From Wolbachia endosymbiont of Cylisticus convexus (GTDB lineage: Bacteria > Pseudomonadota > Alphaproteobacteria > Rickettsiales > Anaplasmataceae), in assembly GCF_003344345.1 (NCBI RefSeq), contig NZ_QPIP01000190.1, positions 1 through 7,516 of the forward strand: a stretch of DNA of 7,516 nt. The letters are read 5' to 3'. Under the pieces are notes generated by a model that was given only the letters and a program-made list of their open reading frames with translations, ran no database searches and was not told the origin of the DNA. The first letter of the stretch is position 1. Every line of letters starts with the position of its first letter. Below are positions 6,068 through 7,516 of this stretch, one piece after another. A program made the position numbers and the translations under genes.

Positions 6068-6301
6068 ATGCAAAATCAAAAAATCCCAATCGCAGTAATT
6101 GTAACGATGTTAATACAGACGGTAGCGGCGATTTGGTGGCTTGCCAAGCTAGATTTACGGGTTCACATTCATGATAAATTTATAGAGCAGAACAACGGAT
6201 TGACCGTTACGGTATACCGGCTTGAGGAGAGAATAAAAAATCTTTCTGAGGAATTGGATGAGTTTAAATTACACGTTCTAAGCGGAAAAATCAAATCTTA
6301 A
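6068..6301 (+). CDS. Small single-membrane-span, coiled-coil phage protein
   Basis: This is a 77-residue protein of unproven function. Residues 6-26 (IPIAVIVTMLIQTVAAIWWLA) form a membrane span ending in a WW pair, followed by LDLRVHIHDKF and a heptad-rich helix at about 45-70 (YRLEERIKNLSEELDEFKLH). The layout of a short N-terminal tail, one span and a coiled coil resembles small membrane proteins found near the lysis or tail ends of alphaproteobacterial prophages. Holin-like or spanin-like roles are possible but not shown by the sequence. ATG 6068 is chosen as the first start after the preceding gene; no good ribosome site is visible. It lies only 12 bases before the phospholipase gene, so the two are probably translated together. 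Its use of GCG, CGG and ACG codons looks richer in G+C than that of its neighbours. Confidence 0.8.
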   Translation: MQNQKIPIAVIVTMLIQTVAAIWWLAKLDLRVHIHDKFIEQNNGLTVTVYRLEERIKNLSEELDEFKLHVLSGKIKS

Positions 6302-6313
6302 CCTAAACTCACA

Positions 6314-7234
6314 ATGATTAAATACATTTTATCCGTTGATGGAGGTGGAATTAGAGGCATCATACCAGCCATTATACTAGCAGAAATAGAAAAAAGAGCA
6401 AGAAGAACTATAGCTAAAATCTTTGATCTGATGGCTGGTACTTCAACAGGTGGTATTGTTGTTGCTGGGTTATGTAAAAAGGATGAACAAGGAAATCCTC
6501 AATACTCTGCCAATGATTTGGTTGAACTTTACCAAGAGTATGGACCATATATTTTTAAGTCTTCATTCTTTAGACGATCAATACTATCTTGGTTTAATTG
6601 TGCACAATACCCACACAAAAACATCGAATCGATATTAGAAAAATATTTTGGTGATGATACTCTACAAAACACTTTGAGTAATGTACTGCTTACCAGTTAT
6701 GATATTCATAACAACCATCCTTTCTTTTTTAAGAGCTGGAAAGAAGATAGAAATTTTATCAAACTCAAAGATGCATTAAGAGCCACAACTGCAGCTCCAA
6801 CATATTTTGCACCTAAGTATCTTAAGGTCAACCAAAAAGAAATGGTACTGGTGGATGGCGGAGTATTTGCGAATAATCCAGCTGCTTGTGCATATGCAAA
6901 CAGTAAAAAACTTTTCCCTAACGAAGAAATCGTTCTGGTATCAATTGGCACAGGTCGGCTATCTAATCGAATCAAGTACAGGAAATTAGGGAAAATAGCT
7001 TGGATAAAACCGTTACTAGATGTGATGTTTGCTTCGAGCCTTGATGTAGTAAATTATCAGATGAGTAATGTAATGGACGAAAAGTATATAAGAATACAAT
7101 CACAACTGACAATAGCGTCTGCTGAGATGGATAATGTAACACCTAAAAATATTAAATTTCTACAGCATGAGGCAAATGCAATGATAGAGGAAAATCAAAA
7201 AGTAGTCGATAAATTCTGTGATGTTTTATCTTGA
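6314..7234 (+). CDS. Patatin-like phospholipase
   Basis: This 306-residue protein is a patatin-like lipid acyl hydrolase (phospholipase A type) with an apparently complete Ser-Asp catalytic dyad. The oxyanion-hole loop is DGGGIRG at residues 9-15, the nucleophile Ser44 lies in GTSTG (42-46), and Asp181 lies in DGG (181-183) followed by VFANNP. Family length is about 300, so it is full size. There is no signal peptide or membrane span; if it acts on membranes it would do so from the cytoplasm or after release by lysis, or travel with the virion. Patatin genes directly downstream of the tail module are known in WO prophages and have been suggested to help the phage cross bacterial or host membranes. 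The start at ATG 6314 lies 12 bases after the preceding stop, with no clear ribosome site, which suggests coupling. The substrate is unknown. Confidence 0.93.
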   Translation: MIKYILSVDGGGIRGIIPAIILAEIEKRARRTIAKIFDLMAGTSTGGIVVAGLCKKDEQGNPQYSANDLVELYQEYGPYIFKSSFFRRSILSWFNCAQYPHKNIESILEKYFGDDTLQNTLSNVLLTSYDIHNNHPFFFKSWKEDRNFIKLKDALRATTAAPTYFAPKYLKVNQKEMVLVDGGVFANNPAACAYANSKKLFPNEEIVLVSIGTGRLSNRIKYRKLGKIAWIKPLLDVMFASSLDVVNYQMSNVMDEKYIRIQSQLTIASAEMDNVTPKNIKFLQHEANAMIEENQKVVDKFCDVLS

Positions 7235-7326
7235 TACGTAGAAATGCCAAAAAAATTCTGCAGAGCTAAATAAGGGTTTAGAATAGATAATATATTAACC
7301 ATTTTTACTTATATCTTAAACACAAT
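7235..7326. other. Intergenic gap between convergent genes
   Basis: These 92 AT-rich bases lie between the stops of the phospholipase gene (plus strand) and the nuclease fragment (minus strand). I find no open frame of note and no strong stem followed by a T-run in either direction. Only a short palindrome, TCTGCAGA (7257-7264), is visible. Termination here, if any, is not obvious from sequence. Confidence 0.5.
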
Positions 7327-7516
7327 TCAATTTTCACACTCACCTAACTCATCAACAGTTAGGCCACTTGCTCGCAAAATAACATCAGTAGAAACACCCG
7401 CCTTCACTAGATTTTTTGCAACCCTGATTTTCTCTGCTTTTTTAACTTTTTCCTTGCCACTTTTCATATCTTCAGATAGAGATTTGACTAATGCATCTAA
7501 TGATTCTTGTTCTCTG
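7327..7516 (-). CDS. Rpn-family recombination-promoting nuclease / PD-(D/E)XK transposase-like protein, C-terminal part
   Basis: The minus strand is open from the right window edge to TGA at 7329-7327, giving 62 C-terminal residues. It reads REQESLDALVKSLSEDMKSG, then a lysine-rich helix, then RVAKNLVKAGVSTDVILRAS and GLTVDELGECEN. This ending is the one I associate with Rpn / PD-(D/E)XK nuclease-family transposase relatives that are abundant in Rickettsiales. Rpn proteins are DNA endonucleases that promote RecA-independent recombination; the catalytic domain would lie N-terminal, outside the window. It converges on the phage genes, so it probably belongs to a different transcription unit and may mark the prophage border or an accessory insertion. 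Whether the whole gene is intact cannot be seen. The family call comes from memory of the C-terminal motif. Confidence 0.68.
   Translation of the reverse strand, partial: REQESLDALVKSLSEDMKSGKEKVKKAEKIRVAKNLVKAGVSTDVILRASGLTVDELGECEN

Noticed and set aside
6314..7234. Patatin as a CBASS (CapV-type) anti-phage effector
   Set aside because: The DGGGIRG and GTSTG motifs resemble CapV effectors, but no nucleotide cyclase or accessory gene is adjacent and the position behind the tail operon fits the known WO patatin instead.
1..7516. CRISPR arrays, tRNA or rRNA genes, toxin-antitoxin pairs and cif-type cytoplasmic incompatibility genes
   Set aside because: None was seen on either strand. WO prophages often carry cif or toxin genes elsewhere, but nothing in this window supports one.

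Overview
The window looks like the tail module and 3' end of a WO-type prophage of Wolbachia (Alphaproteobacteria, Rickettsiales). The evidence is AT-rich coding DNA, P2/myovirus-like tail proteins whose sequences I recognise as the WO versions, an ankyrin-repeat gene and a patatin-like phospholipase gene directly after the tail genes, and an IS256-family element plus a Rickettsiales-type Rpn nuclease fragment at the flanks. I assigned the organism from remembered protein resemblance and gene order, not from a search, and I cannot name the strain.

Layout. Bases 1 to about 401 are the right end of an IS256-family insertion sequence (transposase C-terminus plus terminal inverted repeat). It has cut into the tail sheath gene, leaving only its last ~118 codons (to 758). 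Then, all on the plus strand and tightly packed, come tail tube (770-1276), tail assembly chaperone gpE (1313-1567) with a probable -1 frameshift product gpE+E' (1313-1692), tape measure (1680-3945, split by a +1 frameshift near two A6 runs at 1906-1920), gpU (3945-4280), gpX (4297-4506) and gpD hub protein (4507-5442). A second block follows: a membrane-anchored ankyrin protein (5501-6022), a 77-residue membrane/coiled-coil protein (6068-6301) and a patatin-like phospholipase (6314-7234). A convergent minus-strand gene fragment (7327-7516, running off the window) encodes the C-terminus of an Rpn-family PD-(D/E)XK nuclease/transposase relative.

How the genes work together. Sheath and tube form the contractile tail. 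gpE/gpE+E' chaperones assembly on the tape measure, which sets tail length. gpU, gpX and gpD belong to the tail terminus/baseplate hub. The ankyrin, small membrane protein and phospholipase are candidates for host interaction or membrane disruption at exit, but this is inference. Truncation of the sheath gene and the broken tape-measure frame both suggest that this copy no longer makes normal contractile tails by itself, unless the frameshift is corrected (transcriptional slippage) or is a sequencing error. The most informative signal is the T TTT TTG slippery heptamer in gpE, placed exactly as in the P2 tail operon. I see no tRNA, rRNA or CRISPR array. No stretch over 300 bases lacks a gene; the largest gaps are 7235-7326, 5443-5500 and 6023-6067.
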